From: Blattabacterium cuenoti
Lineage (GTDB): Bacteria > Bacteroidota > Bacteroidia > Flavobacteriales > Blattabacteriaceae
DNA: 37,010 bases
Assembly (NCBI RefSeq): GCF_014252295.1
Contig: NZ_CP059215.1
Coordinates: 352,501 to 389,510, forward strand
Direction of reading: 5' to 3'
Numbering within the stretch: position 1 is the first letter of the stretch; each line of letters opens with the position of its first letter. The translations under genes were made by a program, and so were the position numbers. Below, one piece after another: positions 18,019 through 27,942 of the stretch. The notes beneath the pieces were generated by a model. The model was not told the DNA's origin and searched no databases. It saw only the letters and a program-made list of their open reading frames with translations.

Positions 18019-20037
18019 ATGAAATCAGAAAAAAAAATAAAAAAAAAACATTACAATGATAATTTTGCAATAGGTTATATTAATATAACTATTCATGGAT
18101 TTGCTTTTGTAAATATTAAAGGATTTCAAAAAGATGTTTTTATTCCAAAAAATAAAACAAACCGGTCTTTAGAAGGAGATTTAGTAAAAATAATTTTCAA
18201 CAAAAAAAATAGAAAAGGAATAAAAATAGAAGGAGAAGTATTAAAAGTTATCAAAAGAAAAACAAAAAATTTTATTGGAATATTAAAAATGAATTTCCAA
18301 TATAATTCCAAGTATGGATTAGTTATAGTAAACAATAATAGCATTCATGTAGACATATTTATTCCAATAGATAATTTTAATAAATATAACCACAACGATA
18401 AAGTATTAGTTGAAATCATATCATGGCCCAAAAAATTAAAAAATCCTTTAGGAAAAATTATAAAAGTATTTGGAAAATCTGGAGAATATAAAACTGAAAT
18501 TTTTTCATTATTAGAAGAATATAAAATTACTTACGAATTCCCAAAGGAAGTAGAAGAAGAAGCTAAAAAAATTCATTCAAAAGAAATTTATGATATAAAT
18601 AGTGAAATAAGAAGAGATATGCGTAATATCAATACTTTTACTATAGATCCTTTTAACGCAAAAGATTTTGATGATGCATTATCAATTAGAAAATTAAATA
18701 ATGAAACCTGGGAAATAGGAGTCCATATTTCTGATGTTTCTCATTATATAGAAGAAGGAAGTTTTATAGATCAAGAAGCATATTCACGTGCTACATCTAT
18801 TTATTTTATAGGAAAAGTTATTCCGATGCTTCCAAAAATATTATCAAATGATCTTTGTTCCCTACAACCAAAAAAAGATAGATTAAGTTTTTCCTATATT
18901 TTTAACATAGACAATAAAGGAAAAATATTAAAAAATTGGTTTGGTAAAACAATTATACAATCTAATAGAAGATTTACATATGAAGAAATACAAGAAATCA
19001 TAGATAAAAAAAAAGGAGATTTTCATGAAGAAATTTATAATTTATTCCTATTTTCTAAAATATTAACAAAAAAAAGATTAAAAAATGGATCTATATATCT
19101 TGAAAAGATTGAGGTTAAGTTTCATTTAGACGAGAAAAAAAATCCAATATCTCTAGATTTAAAAAAGAACAACGACGCTCACCGGTTAATAGAAGAATTT
19201 ATGTTATTGGCCAATAGGAAAATTTCAGAGTTTGTTAGTTTAAATTTTAACGAAACCCCTTCTAATAAACTTTTTATATACAGAATTCATGATAAACCTG
19301 ATTTTCAGAAAATTTTTTTGCTAAAAAAAATTATAGAACCTTTAGGTTACTTTTTAGATTTTAATAGGTTAAAAACCTCTATTAATTGCTTATTGAAAAA
19401 AATTAAAGGGAAACCAGAACAAAATATGATTGAAAATTTAATTCTTCGTGCTATGAGCAAAGCTAGATACTCTACAAAAAACATAGGACATTATGGATTA
19501 TCTTTTTTTCATTATACTCATTTTACTTCTCCTATAAGGAGATATTCAGATATAATAGCCCATCGTTTATTATCTTATTACTTGAAAAAAGTAAATAATA
19601 GTTTTAATAAAACTAATGAAAAAACGTATAAACTAAAAACAATGGAATTTTATGAAAAACAATCTGAACATTGCAGTTATAAAGAACGATTGGCTATAGA
19701 TGCGGAAAGAGATTTTCTGAAATATATTCAAGTAAAGTATATCAAAAAATTTCTAGGAGAAGAATTTTATGGTATTATTACAGGATTCACTGGTTGGAGT
19801 GTTTATATCGATTTACTGTTATTTCAAACAGAAGGAATGGTACGATTACGTGATATTAAAGAAGATTATTATGTTCTAGATTCAAATAATTATAGTATAA
19901 TTGGAAAAAAAAAAAGAAAAATTTATCACTTAGGGGATAAAGTAAAAGTTAAATTAATAGATGTTAATCTGGAAAGAAAACAAATTATTCTTAGTTGGAT
20001 TGACGAATTGGATAAACAAGAAAATACTAAAAAATAA
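18019..20037 (+). CDS. rnr: ribonuclease R
   Basis: 3'-5' exoribonuclease that degrades structured RNA. In the 672-residue protein, cold-shock-like OB folds fill roughly residues 15-150. The RNB catalytic domain follows with DPFNAKDFDDAL (210-221); Asp210, Asp216, Asp218 and Asp219 are the metal-binding set. An S1 domain lies at about 580-665 (FYGIITGFTGWSVYIDL, then GDKVKVKLIDVNLERKQIIL). The usual N-terminal helical extension and C-terminal basic tail are short, so it is smaller than E. coli RNase R. It is divergent from the glycogen-synthase-like gene across about 190 A/T-rich bases. A run of 11 A lies near 19905-19915. Confidence 0.95.
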   Translation: MKSEKKIKKKHYNDNFAIGYINITIHGFAFVNIKGFQKDVFIPKNKTNRSLEGDLVKIIFNKKNRKGIKIEGEVLKVIKRKTKNFIGILKMNFQYNSKYGLVIVNNNSIHVDIFIPIDNFNKYNHNDKVLVEIISWPKKLKNPLGKIIKVFGKSGEYKTEIFSLLEEYKITYEFPKEVEEEAKKIHSKEIYDINSEIRRDMRNINTFTIDPFNAKDFDDALSIRKLNNETWEIGVHISDVSHYIEEGSFIDQEAYSRATSIYFIGKVIPMLPKILSNDLCSLQPKKDRLSFSYIFNIDNKGKILKNWFGKTIIQSNRRFTYEEIQEIIDKKKGDFHEEIYNLFLFSKILTKKRLKNGSIYLEKIEVKFHLDEKKNPISLDLKKNNDAHRLIEEFMLLANRKISEFVSLNFNETPSNKLFIYRIHDKPDFQKIFLLKKIIEPLGYFLDFNRLKTSINCLLKKIKGKPEQNMIENLILRAMSKARYSTKNIGHYGLSFFHYTHFTSPIRRYSDIIAHRLLSYYLKKVNNSFNKTNEKTYKLKTMEFYEKQSEHCSYKERLAIDAERDFLKYIQVKYIKKFLGEEFYGIITGFTGWSVYIDLLLFQTEGMVRLRDIKEDYYVLDSNNYSIIGKKKRKIYHLGDKVKVKLIDVNLERKQIILSWIDELDKQENTKK

Positions 20038-20053
20038 TTTTTTGATTTAGAAC

Positions 20054-20071
20054 TAAAACTAAAAAGTTTTA
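20054..20071. terminator. weak hairpin between convergent rnr and coaD
   Basis: TAAAACT (20054-20060) and AGTTTTA (20065-20071) form a 7-bp stem with a loop of four A, followed on the plus strand by TTATTAATTT. It is A/T-only and so weak. Its place between two convergent stops makes a bidirectional terminator plausible. Confidence 0.35.
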
Positions 20072-20104
20072 TTATTAATTTGAGATATTCTTTACTCTTT
20101 TCTA

Positions 20105-20593
20105 TTATTCTTCTATTCTTACAGAAGAAGGAACAAACATAGTATAATCTCCACCATTTTTCATAATATCTCTTACAAGATAAGAACAAATATGAGACTT
20201 ATCATAAGAAGAAATAAAATAAACAGTTTCAATAAAATTTTTTTTATTTAATTTATTATTAGTGAATAATATATTTTTTTCGAATTCAAAATCAAATTGA
20301 TTTCTAATACCTCTTAACAAAAATTTTGCTTTTTTTTTTCTGCAAAAAGAAATAACTAATCCATTAAATGAATCTATTTCTATTTTATGTTTGTAAATGA
20401 AGTCAACAAAAGTTTTTCTAATCCATTCTTTTCTTTTTTGAAGAGAAAACATATTTTTTTTTCTAAAATTTTTTCCAACAGCTATGATAATTTTATCAAA
20501 CAAATTCAAAGATCTAATAACAATATCGAAATGTCCTAAAGTAATGGGATCAAAAGATCCAGGAAATACAGCTATTTTTTCGTTTTTATTCAT
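20105..20593 (-). CDS. coaD: phosphopantetheine adenylyltransferase
   Basis: Adenylates 4'-phosphopantetheine to dephospho-CoA, the step before last of coenzyme A synthesis. The 162-residue protein has the nucleotidyltransferase signature AVFPGSFDPITLGH (8-21, with the TxGH motif at 18-21), LRGIRNQFDFEFE and a closing SYLVRDIMKNGGD block where the family has SSxxVRE. Length is typical. It is convergent with rnr. Confidence 0.95.
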   Translation of the reverse strand: MNKNEKIAVFPGSFDPITLGHFDIVIRSLNLFDKIIIAVGKNFRKKNMFSLQKRKEWIRKTFVDFIYKHKIEIDSFNGLVISFCRKKKAKFLLRGIRNQFDFEFEKNILFTNNKLNKKNFIETVYFISSYDKSHICSYLVRDIMKNGGDYTMFVPSSVRIEE

Positions 20594-20654
20594 AAAAATT
20601 TTTATATCATATATATTTATGTATAATTTATGTTAAATAAAAGTTATTAGGATA

Positions 20655-21677
20655 ATGAACAAATCATGTTCTAATTGTTTAAAAAATAAATGTAAAAAAA
20701 AATGCTACAAAAAACTGAATGTATTGGATTGGTTATCCAATATAAAATCTCCTTTTGGAGATCAAAATAATGATGTTGTGGAAGTGCAATTTAAAAATAA
20801 TAGAAAAGAATTTTTTATTTCTACAGAAATAACGTCTCCATTACAAGGAGACATTGTTTCTGTAGAGACTCAATCGGGAAAAGGATATGATATAGGTACA
20901 GTAATTTTAACTGGAGAATTGGCCAAATTACAAACAAGAAATATAAATGTAGAGACCTTAAAAAAGATATATAGAAAATCAACATATAAAGAAATACGTA
21001 TTTGGAAATTTTTTAGAAACAAAGAATCTTCAACTCTTTTAAAGGCTAAAAAAATTTCAAATCATTTAAACCTTTCTATGAAAATTTGTGATGTTGAATA
21101 TCAGGGAGATGGGGAAAAAGCTACCTTTTATTACACAGCTGAAAATAGAGTGGATTTTAGAAAATTAATTCAAGAATTAGCTATTCAATTTCACACTCGT
21201 ATAGAAATGCGTCAGATAGGATACCGACAAGAAGCAGGAAAAATTGGGGGAATAGGTTCTTGTGGTAGAGAGCTTTGTTGTTCCACTTGGTTAAAAAATT
21301 TTCAAAGTGTCTCTACTAATTCTGCAAGATATCAACAACTTTCTATTAACATTCAAAAATTAACTGGGCAATGTAGTAAATTAAAATGTTGCCTTAATTA
21401 CGAATTAGATGCCTATTTAGATTCTATAAAAGATTTTCCAGATTTTAACAAAAAAATTCATACAGAAAAAGGAATTGCTCAATGTATGAAAATTGATGTT
21501 TTTAAAAAAAAAATGTGGTTTTCTTACATTAAGAATCCAAATACTTGGTATGGAATAGAAGTAAAAAAAATTAAAAAAATCTTAGAAAAAAATCAAATAG
21601 CACCTCCTCTAGAAGAATTGTCAACAATTAATACTATAAAAAAAACAGAATTAACATTTAAAGATTTTTCTATATAA
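20655..21677 (+). CDS. PSP1/RicT (YaaT) family protein
   Basis: A 340-residue cytoplasmic protein of the PSP1 C-terminal family, which includes RicT of Bacillus (part of the RicAFT complex tied to mRNA processing and carrying iron-sulfur clusters). Cys203, Cys208 and Cys209 in GSCGRELCC and Cys240, Cys245 and Cys246 in TGQCSKLKCCLNYE match the cluster ligands known for RicT. An extra N-terminal set, Cys5, Cys8, Cys13 and Cys17, is seen in the Bacteroidetes form. I see no RicA or RicF in the window. The PBP gene follows after 28 bases. In free-living relatives I recall gldH, a gliding-motility lipoprotein gene, between the two; it would have been lost here. Role in this organism is unknown. 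Confidence 0.85.
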   Translation: MNKSCSNCLKNKCKKKCYKKLNVLDWLSNIKSPFGDQNNDVVEVQFKNNRKEFFISTEITSPLQGDIVSVETQSGKGYDIGTVILTGELAKLQTRNINVETLKKIYRKSTYKEIRIWKFFRNKESSTLLKAKKISNHLNLSMKICDVEYQGDGEKATFYYTAENRVDFRKLIQELAIQFHTRIEMRQIGYRQEAGKIGGIGSCGRELCCSTWLKNFQSVSTNSARYQQLSINIQKLTGQCSKLKCCLNYELDAYLDSIKDFPDFNKKIHTEKGIAQCMKIDVFKKKMWFSYIKNPNTWYGIEVKKIKKILEKNQIAPPLEELSTINTIKKTELTFKDFSI

Positions 21678-21705
21678 TATATGCTAATAAAAACGATTTT
21701 TTTGC

Positions 21706-24033
21706 GTGTATAAAAAAAGTACAAAAGTAAATTATTATTTTCGTATACTCATTTTTTGTTTTTGGTTTTTATTTTTTATAGGAATAAGTGCTATATTCGC
21801 AATTTTTTATGCAGCTTCTAAAGGTTATTTAGGAAATTTGCCTAGTACTAATGATATAGAAAACCCTACTATGGAAGTAGGATCAGAAGTATATGATTCT
21901 AATGGAATACTCTTAGGGAAATTTTTTTCCGAAAATAGGACTATAATTACTTATAAACAACTTCCAAAAAATCTTGTTAATGCTTTACTAGCAAAAGAAG
22001 ATATTCGTTTTCAATATCACTCTGGAATAGATGCTAAATCTCTTCTTAGAGCAATTCTTTCTCTAGGAAAAAGAGGAGGTGGTAGTACTATATCTCAACA
22101 ATTAGCAAAACTTCTTTTTACAAGACAATCTGCAAAAAATAAATTACAAAGAATTCATCAAAAACTTTTAGAATGGGTTATGGCTATAGAGTTGGAAAAA
22201 CGTTATACAAAAGAAGAAATTATTACAATGTATTATAATAAATTTGATTTTTTATATAATGCAAAAGGAATAGAAACGGCAGCTCATACGTATTTCAATA
22301 AAAAAGTTTCTGAACTCAATTTAGGAGAAAGTGCAACATTGGTTGGAATGTTAGAGAATCCATCCTTATACAATCCTAAAAATTATCCTAAAAGAGCAAA
22401 AAAACAAAGAAATTTAGTTTTGTTTCAAATGAAAAAATATAATTTTTTAAATGCATATAGATATAAAAAAGAATTAGAAAAACCTGTAAAAATTAATTTT
22501 AAAATACAAAAAAAAGATTTTGAATTACTTACTTATTATGGAGAATTTTTAAAAAAGGAAATTCAGGAAGCTTTAAATGAACATGAAAATAAAACTGGAC
22601 AAAAATTGAATCTTTATTCTAGCGGATTAAAAATATACACATCTATTGATGTAAAAATGCAGGATTATGCAGAAAAATCAGTAAAAAAACATCTTAGTAA
22701 GTTACAAATTTTGTTTAATCATTTTCAAAGAAGAAATAAAAATTTTCCATTTTTAAATATTTCTCAAAAGAAAACAAAGAGAATATTAATATCTGCAATG
22801 CATAGAACTTCTCTTTATCAAGATTTAAAACAAAAAGGACTAACAGAAGACAAAATTATAAAAATATTTAAGGAACCTCAATTAATAAAATTATTTACTT
22901 GGAATGGGCCTAAAAAAGTACTAATATCCCCGTGGAATTTTCTTCGTTATCAAAAAAGTATTATTCAAGCAGGATTACTGTCTATTGAACCATGTACTGG
23001 ATTTATAAAAGCATGGGTAGGAGGTATAGATTTTAATTATTTTCAATATGATCATGTAGCACAAACACAACGTCAAGTTGGTTCTATTTTTAAACCTATT
23101 TTATACGCGACTGCTATTAATAAATTGCATTATAATCCTTGTACAAAAATTTCAAATGAAAAATTTCGTTTAGGAAAATGGAATCCTAGAAACTCCAATG
23201 GAAAGTATGGAGGATTTCTTACATTAAAAGATGGATTAGCTCTATCTGTTAATACGATATCAGCTCGTTTAATATCACAAATCACTCCAGGTCCTGTAAT
23301 TGATTTAGCAAAAAAAATGGGAATAGAATCTATAATACCTAAACATCCATCTATAGCACTTGGTTCCGCTGATTTAACATTATATGAAATGACAGGAGCA
23401 TTTAACACATTTACTAATTATGGATTTTATGTTAGACCTAGCATTTTATTGAAAATAAAGGACGAAAATGGAAATTTAATAATAGATAATGTAGATATTA
23501 GTAAAAGACAAGTTCTTAGCGAAGAAGTAGCATATATTATGTTAAAAATAATGCAAGGGGTAGTTCAATATGGAACAGCAAAAAGATTAAAAAAATATAA
23601 TTTTATAGGAGAAGTAGCAGGAAAAACAGGAACAACTAATGAAAATTCAGATGGATGGTTCATTGGCATGGTACCAAATTTAACAACTGGAGTTTGGGTT
23701 GGTTGGGAAGATAGATTTTCCCATTTTGATAATATAAAATTAGGACAAGGAGCAAATATGGCTTTACCTATATGGGCCTATTATATGAAAAGCTTATATA
23801 AACATATGAATAAAATTTATCATGATAAATTATTTTTTCATAAATCTAAAAATTATCAAAATTATTGGGATCAATGTGAAAAACAACATTTTTTTAAAGA
23901 GAAAAATGTTATTGTAAATGATGAAAAAGAAGAAAAAGAGGAAGAAAAAGAAGATAAAAAAGAGAAAGAAACTGTAGAAGATATTAATAATAATTTAAAT
24001 AACTATAATAAAAATACAGATTATAACAAATAA
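21706..24033 (+). CDS. class A penicillin-binding protein (PBP1A type)
   Basis: Bifunctional peptidoglycan glycosyltransferase and transpeptidase, 775 residues. One membrane segment lies at about 11-37. The glycosyltransferase-51 domain has catalytic Glu98 in KEDIRFQYHSG and GGGSTISQQLAK (124-135). The transpeptidase domain has the full serine set: SIFK (Ser460, Lys463), SVN (514-516) and KTG (640-642). The last ~45 residues are a low-complexity Glu/Lys/Asn tail. The start is GTG at 21706: an in-frame stop lies at 21688-21690 and no ATG lies between. An intact enzyme implies that this symbiont still builds a cell wall. The serA-like gene follows after 11 bases. Confidence 0.94.
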   Translation: MYKKSTKVNYYFRILIFCFWFLFFIGISAIFAIFYAASKGYLGNLPSTNDIENPTMEVGSEVYDSNGILLGKFFSENRTIITYKQLPKNLVNALLAKEDIRFQYHSGIDAKSLLRAILSLGKRGGGSTISQQLAKLLFTRQSAKNKLQRIHQKLLEWVMAIELEKRYTKEEIITMYYNKFDFLYNAKGIETAAHTYFNKKVSELNLGESATLVGMLENPSLYNPKNYPKRAKKQRNLVLFQMKKYNFLNAYRYKKELEKPVKINFKIQKKDFELLTYYGEFLKKEIQEALNEHENKTGQKLNLYSSGLKIYTSIDVKMQDYAEKSVKKHLSKLQILFNHFQRRNKNFPFLNISQKKTKRILISAMHRTSLYQDLKQKGLTEDKIIKIFKEPQLIKLFTWNGPKKVLISPWNFLRYQKSIIQAGLLSIEPCTGFIKAWVGGIDFNYFQYDHVAQTQRQVGSIFKPILYATAINKLHYNPCTKISNEKFRLGKWNPRNSNGKYGGFLTLKDGLALSVNTISARLISQITPGPVIDLAKKMGIESIIPKHPSIALGSADLTLYEMTGAFNTFTNYGFYVRPSILLKIKDENGNLIIDNVDISKRQVLSEEVAYIMLKIMQGVVQYGTAKRLKKYNFIGEVAGKTGTTNENSDGWFIGMVPNLTTGVWVGWEDRFSHFDNIKLGQGANMALPIWAYYMKSLYKHMNKIYHDKLFFHKSKNYQNYWDQCEKQHFFKEKNVIVNDEKEEKEEEKEDKKEKETVEDINNNLNNYNKNTDYNK

Positions 24034-24044
24034 TATTAATTTTT

Positions 24045-25046
24045 ATGATTAAGAGAATATTAATTTTAGAAAAGAATTGTTCTTTTATTATACAAAAACT
24101 AAAAAAAAAAGGATTTATTTGTGATGAAAATTACTATGATTCAACAGATAAAATTAATCTTTCCCTATATGACGGAATTATTTTGAGAAGCAGATTAAAA
24201 ATAGATAATGAATTTATTAAAAAAGCTATCAATCTAAAATTTATAGCTAGAATTGGATCTGGAATAGAAAATATAGATAAGTATTACGCTTTCAAAAGAG
24301 GAATAACTTTAATTTCTTCTCCAGAAGGAAATAAAGATTCTGTAGCGGAACATGCAATAGGAATGCTTTTATGTGCTATGAACCATATTATTGTCTCTAA
24401 TCAACAAATTAAAAAAGGAATATGGAATAGAGAAAATAATAGAGGAATGGAAATTATGAAGAAAACAATAGGAATTATTGGATATGGAAATACTGGAAAA
24501 TCTTTGGCAAAAAAACTTTCTGGATTTGATACCAGTATATTATGTTATGATACATTACCTAATGTAGGAGATATTTATGCAAATCAAGTTGACATGAGTA
24601 CAATTTTTCAAAAATCAGATGTAATTAGTTTACATGTTCCTTATACAAAAAAAACAAAAGGAATGATTAATTATAATTTTATACAAAAATTTTATAAACC
24701 TTTTTATTTTATAAATACATCTCGTGGTGAATGCGTTATTACAAATCATTTAGTTAAAGCATTAAAAAATGGAAAAATATATGCAGCATGTTTAGATGTG
24801 TTAGAATATGAAAATTTATTATATGAAAATATTTTTCATTATAATCAAAATAATAAACAGTCCAAAACTTTCTTTGATCTTATTTATTCTGAAAAAGTTA
24901 TACTTACTCCACATATTGCTGGATGGACAAAAGAATCTAAATCTAAAATGGATGAGATAATTATAGAAAAAATTATTTTGTTAAACCAACAACTAAATTC
25001 TAAAAAAATTATGCAAAATTTGAATGATTCAGATTCTGATAATTAA
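24045..25046 (+). CDS. serA: D-2-hydroxyacid dehydrogenase, probable D-3-phosphoglycerate dehydrogenase
   Basis: A 333-residue NAD-dependent D-2-hydroxyacid dehydrogenase. The catalytic triad is visible: Arg227 (NTSRGE), Glu254 (DVLEYE) and His290 (TPHIAGW). The nucleotide-binding turn is GYGNTG (146-151), and IGSGIENID and VAEHAIGMLL are family blocks. There is no C-terminal ACT domain, so feedback control by serine of the E. coli kind is not expected. Phosphoglycerate dehydrogenase is the best guess because serine is needed by CysE in this window; another D-2-hydroxyacid substrate cannot be excluded by sequence. It ends convergent to cysJ. Confidence 0.8.
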   Translation: MIKRILILEKNCSFIIQKLKKKGFICDENYYDSTDKINLSLYDGIILRSRLKIDNEFIKKAINLKFIARIGSGIENIDKYYAFKRGITLISSPEGNKDSVAEHAIGMLLCAMNHIIVSNQQIKKGIWNRENNRGMEIMKKTIGIIGYGNTGKSLAKKLSGFDTSILCYDTLPNVGDIYANQVDMSTIFQKSDVISLHVPYTKKTKGMINYNFIQKFYKPFYFINTSRGECVITNHLVKALKNGKIYAACLDVLEYENLLYENIFHYNQNNKQSKTFFDLIYSEKVILTPHIAGWTKESKSKMDEIIIEKIILLNQQLNSKKIMQNLNDSDSDN

Positions 25047-25094
25047 ATTCTAACTTGATTTTCTAATTGAATTTTATAAATTTTTCTATATTTT

Positions 25095-26795
25095 CTAATA
25101 TACATCTTTTAAGTATCTTCCTTCTTTTTTCATTTTTTTTATAAAAAATACCGGATCATATCCTCCTACTTTATCTATTACATTATAGATCATTTTTTCA
25201 ACATCTATACTCATAGGATTTTTTTTACCACAAATATAAACATATGCTCCATTTTTTATCCATGAAAAAAATTCTTTTCTATTTTCCCATATTTTATCTT
25301 GCACATATATTTTTTTATTTTGATCTCTTGAAAAAGAAAGACTTACGCAATGAATAATCCTTTTTTTTTCCCAATTTTGAATTTCTTTTTGATATAAAAA
25401 GTCTGTATCAATATGTTGACCTCCAAAAAATAACCAATTTTTTCCTTTTCCTCCAATATATTCTCTTTCATATAAAAAAGAACGAAAAGGAGCTATTCCA
25501 GTTCCAGGTCCAATAAGAATTATATCTTTATCATAATTTTTTGGTAACCTAAAGAATCGGTTTTTATGAATAAAAAAGTATAATCTATCTCCTTTTTTTA
25601 ATTTAGATAAAAAATCAGAACAATGACCAAACACATTTTTTCCATTTAATTGAAAAGAATGACGAGATACAGTAATATGTATTTCATTATGATGAACTTT
25701 AGGAGAAGAAGATATAGAATATAATCTTGGTTTTATTGGTTCCATTATTTCCATTAAATTTTTTAGGGAAAACTCTTTTTTGAAAGGAAATTCTTTTAGA
25801 AGATCAATAAGTCTCCATTTATTATTATTATCATGATTACGATTAATAAAAATATCTTTTCTTTCAGATAAAGAAAAATATTTTTTTAGAAAATTGTCTG
25901 ATAAACAGAAAATATTAAATTTTTTTTTAAAAAGATTCAATATTTTCTGTTTATATTTTTCTTCTTTTAATTCGTATCTTATATCTTCATTTTCCAATAA
26001 AAATTCCATTATAGAATCAACTTCTTCTGAAGAATTTTCAGGGAATATTCCTACAGAATCACCAGGAAAATATTTAATATCATTTTGTACAAAAATTTCA
26101 ATATGACGAATTTCTTTATTAGATCCTTTTTTTTTATTACTTAATGATATATTATTAGAAATCTTTCCATATATTATTGTTCTTTCATTTTTTTTTTCAA
26201 ATTCTCCTTTCTGGAAAAAATTTAAAATTTTCAAATACCATTTATTTGCCTCTTCCTCGTAATCAACATCACATTTATGTAATGAAATGATTCTAACTCC
26301 TCCCATATCATGTAAACGTTTATCTACATCTACTCCAGCCTTACAAAAAAATGGATAAGATCTATCTCCTAAAGCTAATACACCATATTTCAACTTCTTT
26401 AAGAGAACACCTTTCTTATGAATAAAATCAAAAAAATTTTTTGCAGAAGAAGGAGGTTCTCCTTCCCCATATGTACTAATTATTATGAATAAATAATCTT
26501 CTTTTTCAAGATTTTGCAAAGGATACAAATTTAAATCTACTGAACTTATATTCAATCCTTTAAGTTTTAGCTTTTGATAAATATCAAAAGCTAAATTTCT
26601 AGAATTTCCTGTTTCTGTTCCATAAACTAATGTAATGTTTTTTTCTAATTCTTTTTTTTTGATAAAATCAAAAGAATATTCTACAGAATCAGGACATAAT
26701 AATCCGGATATATATCCACAAATCCATATAATCTCTTCTTGAGAAGATTCTTTGATTAATTTAATCAATGTTTTTTTATTTGATTCAGATAACAT
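25095..26795 (-). CDS. cysJ: sulfite reductase (NADPH) flavoprotein subunit
   Basis: Passes electrons from NADPH through FAD and FMN to the sirohaem subunit CysI, which reduces sulfite to sulfide. The 566-residue protein has a flavodoxin domain (YGTETGNSRNLA, 58-69, and GDRSYPFFCKAG), an FAD domain (RLYSISSSP), an NADPH site (GPGTGIAPFRSFLYER) and the C-terminal VYICGKKNPMSIDVE and GRYLKDVY aromatic end. The family normally shows this layout with about 600 residues, so it is slightly short. CysI is not adjacent in this window. A 225-base gap with two palindromes separates it from cysK upstream, so it probably has its own promoter. Confidence 0.93.
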   Translation of the reverse strand: MLSESNKKTLIKLIKESSQEEIIWICGYISGLLCPDSVEYSFDFIKKKELEKNITLVYGTETGNSRNLAFDIYQKLKLKGLNISSVDLNLYPLQNLEKEDYLFIIISTYGEGEPPSSAKNFFDFIHKKGVLLKKLKYGVLALGDRSYPFFCKAGVDVDKRLHDMGGVRIISLHKCDVDYEEEANKWYLKILNFFQKGEFEKKNERTIIYGKISNNISLSNKKKGSNKEIRHIEIFVQNDIKYFPGDSVGIFPENSSEEVDSIMEFLLENEDIRYELKEEKYKQKILNLFKKKFNIFCLSDNFLKKYFSLSERKDIFINRNHDNNNKWRLIDLLKEFPFKKEFSLKNLMEIMEPIKPRLYSISSSPKVHHNEIHITVSRHSFQLNGKNVFGHCSDFLSKLKKGDRLYFFIHKNRFFRLPKNYDKDIILIGPGTGIAPFRSFLYEREYIGGKGKNWLFFGGQHIDTDFLYQKEIQNWEKKRIIHCVSLSFSRDQNKKIYVQDKIWENRKEFFSWIKNGAYVYICGKKNPMSIDVEKMIYNVIDKVGGYDPVFFIKKMKKEGRYLKDVY

Positions 26796-26884
26796 TTTAT
26801 TTTTACATTTATAGAAAAATAAAAATCATTATAATTATGCATAAATATGCATCAAATGGTAATTAAACCTACTGTTCATTACAT

Positions 26885-26900
26885 CTTTATACGTATAAAG
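26885..26900. promoter_or_regulatory. 16-bp perfect palindrome upstream of cysJ
   Basis: CTTTATACGTATAAAG is its own reverse complement. The half TTTATACG recurs at about 26919-26926 within TTTTTTATACGTTTTT. Lying 90 bases upstream of cysJ, a paired plus a half site look more like an operator than a terminator. The binding protein, if any, is unknown. Confidence 0.4.
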
Positions 26901-26946
26901 CAAAAATATTTTAATTTTTTATACGTTTTTATTGAAATCAATGAAG

Positions 26947-26966
26947 TTACTCTTCATGAAGAGTAA
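26947..26966. promoter_or_regulatory. 20-bp perfect palindrome downstream of cysK
   Basis: TTACTCTTCATGAAGAGTAA is a perfect dyad with no spacer, 55 bases past the cysK stop on the minus strand. It is not followed by a clean T run on that strand, so it is a poor terminator. It may be an operator or an mRNA-end hairpin. Confidence 0.4.
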
Positions 26967-27020
26967 TAGAACGTAATATGTTTCTACATATACATATATA
27001 CATATAAAGGTTTACTTTTT

Positions 27021-27929
27021 TCAAAAAAGATTTTCAACTGAAAGATATCTTTCTCCAGTATCATAATTAAATGTTAATATTACAGATTTTTCCGAAAACT
27101 TTGATAATTGTTTATCTATAGCTGATAAAACTGCTCCCGTAGAGATTCCAACAAGAATTCCTTCTTTTTTTGCTATTTTACGAACATAAATAAATGCATC
27201 TTCTTTAGAAACTAAAAAAGTACCATCTAGTATTTTCACATTTAAAATAGAAGGAATAAAACCTGCACCTAAACCTTGTAAAGAATGAGGATTTGGATCT
27301 CCACCAAATATGACTGGAGATTCTACTGGTTCTACAGAAAAAATTTTTATATTTTTAAATTTATTTTTTAAAACATCTCCTATTCCGGTTATATGTCCTC
27401 CAGTTCCAACTCCAGTAATAAAATAATCTATTCCTTCAGGAAAAGAATTTATAATTTCTCTTGCAGTCGTAGTCATGTGAATATTAACATTGGATACGTT
27501 ATCAAATTGTTTAGGCATCCATGAATTAGGAATAGAAGAAACAAGTTCTTCTGCCTTTTGAATAGCACCTTTCATTCCTTTTTCTCTTGAAGTTAAAACA
27601 AATTCTGCTCCAAAAATAGAAAATAACTTTCTCCTTTCAATACTCATAGACTTTGGCATAACTAATATCAAACGATAACCCTTCACTGCACAAACCATAG
27701 CTAATCCTATTCCTGTATTTCCAGAAGTAGGTTCTATTATTACATCTCCTTTACAGATTATTTTCTTTTTTTCAGCATCTTCTATCATAGATAGAGCTAT
27801 TCTGTCTTTGATACTTCCCCCTGGATTAGTCCTTTCCAATTTTATCCAAACTTGATGATTTGGAAACAACCTATGAAGATGAACATGAGGTGTATTTCCA
27901 ATAGTGTTTAAAATACTATCAAATTTCAT
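27021..27929 (-). CDS. cysK: cysteine synthase (O-acetylserine sulfhydrylase)
   Basis: PLP enzyme joining O-acetylserine and sulfide to give cysteine. The 302-residue protein has the Schiff-base Lys41 in NPGGSIKDR, the substrate loop TSGNTG (68-73), and the phosphate-binding GTGGHITG block. The late SGGAVLSA-like segment reads STGAVLSA here. It follows cysE by 13 bases in the same operon; the two enzymes usually form the cysteine synthase complex. The CysE end here does not carry the usual C-terminal Ile peptide in an obvious extended tail (it ends PINFMI), though the last residue is Ile. Confidence 0.95.
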   Translation of the reverse strand: MKFDSILNTIGNTPHVHLHRLFPNHQVWIKLERTNPGGSIKDRIALSMIEDAEKKKIICKGDVIIEPTSGNTGIGLAMVCAVKGYRLILVMPKSMSIERRKLFSIFGAEFVLTSREKGMKGAIQKAEELVSSIPNSWMPKQFDNVSNVNIHMTTTAREIINSFPEGIDYFITGVGTGGHITGIGDVLKNKFKNIKIFSVEPVESPVIFGGDPNPHSLQGLGAGFIPSILNVKILDGTFLVSKEDAFIYVRKIAKKEGILVGISTGAVLSAIDKQLSKFSEKSVILTFNYDTGERYLSVENLF

Positions 27930-27942
27930 TTCTTATTTTTTT

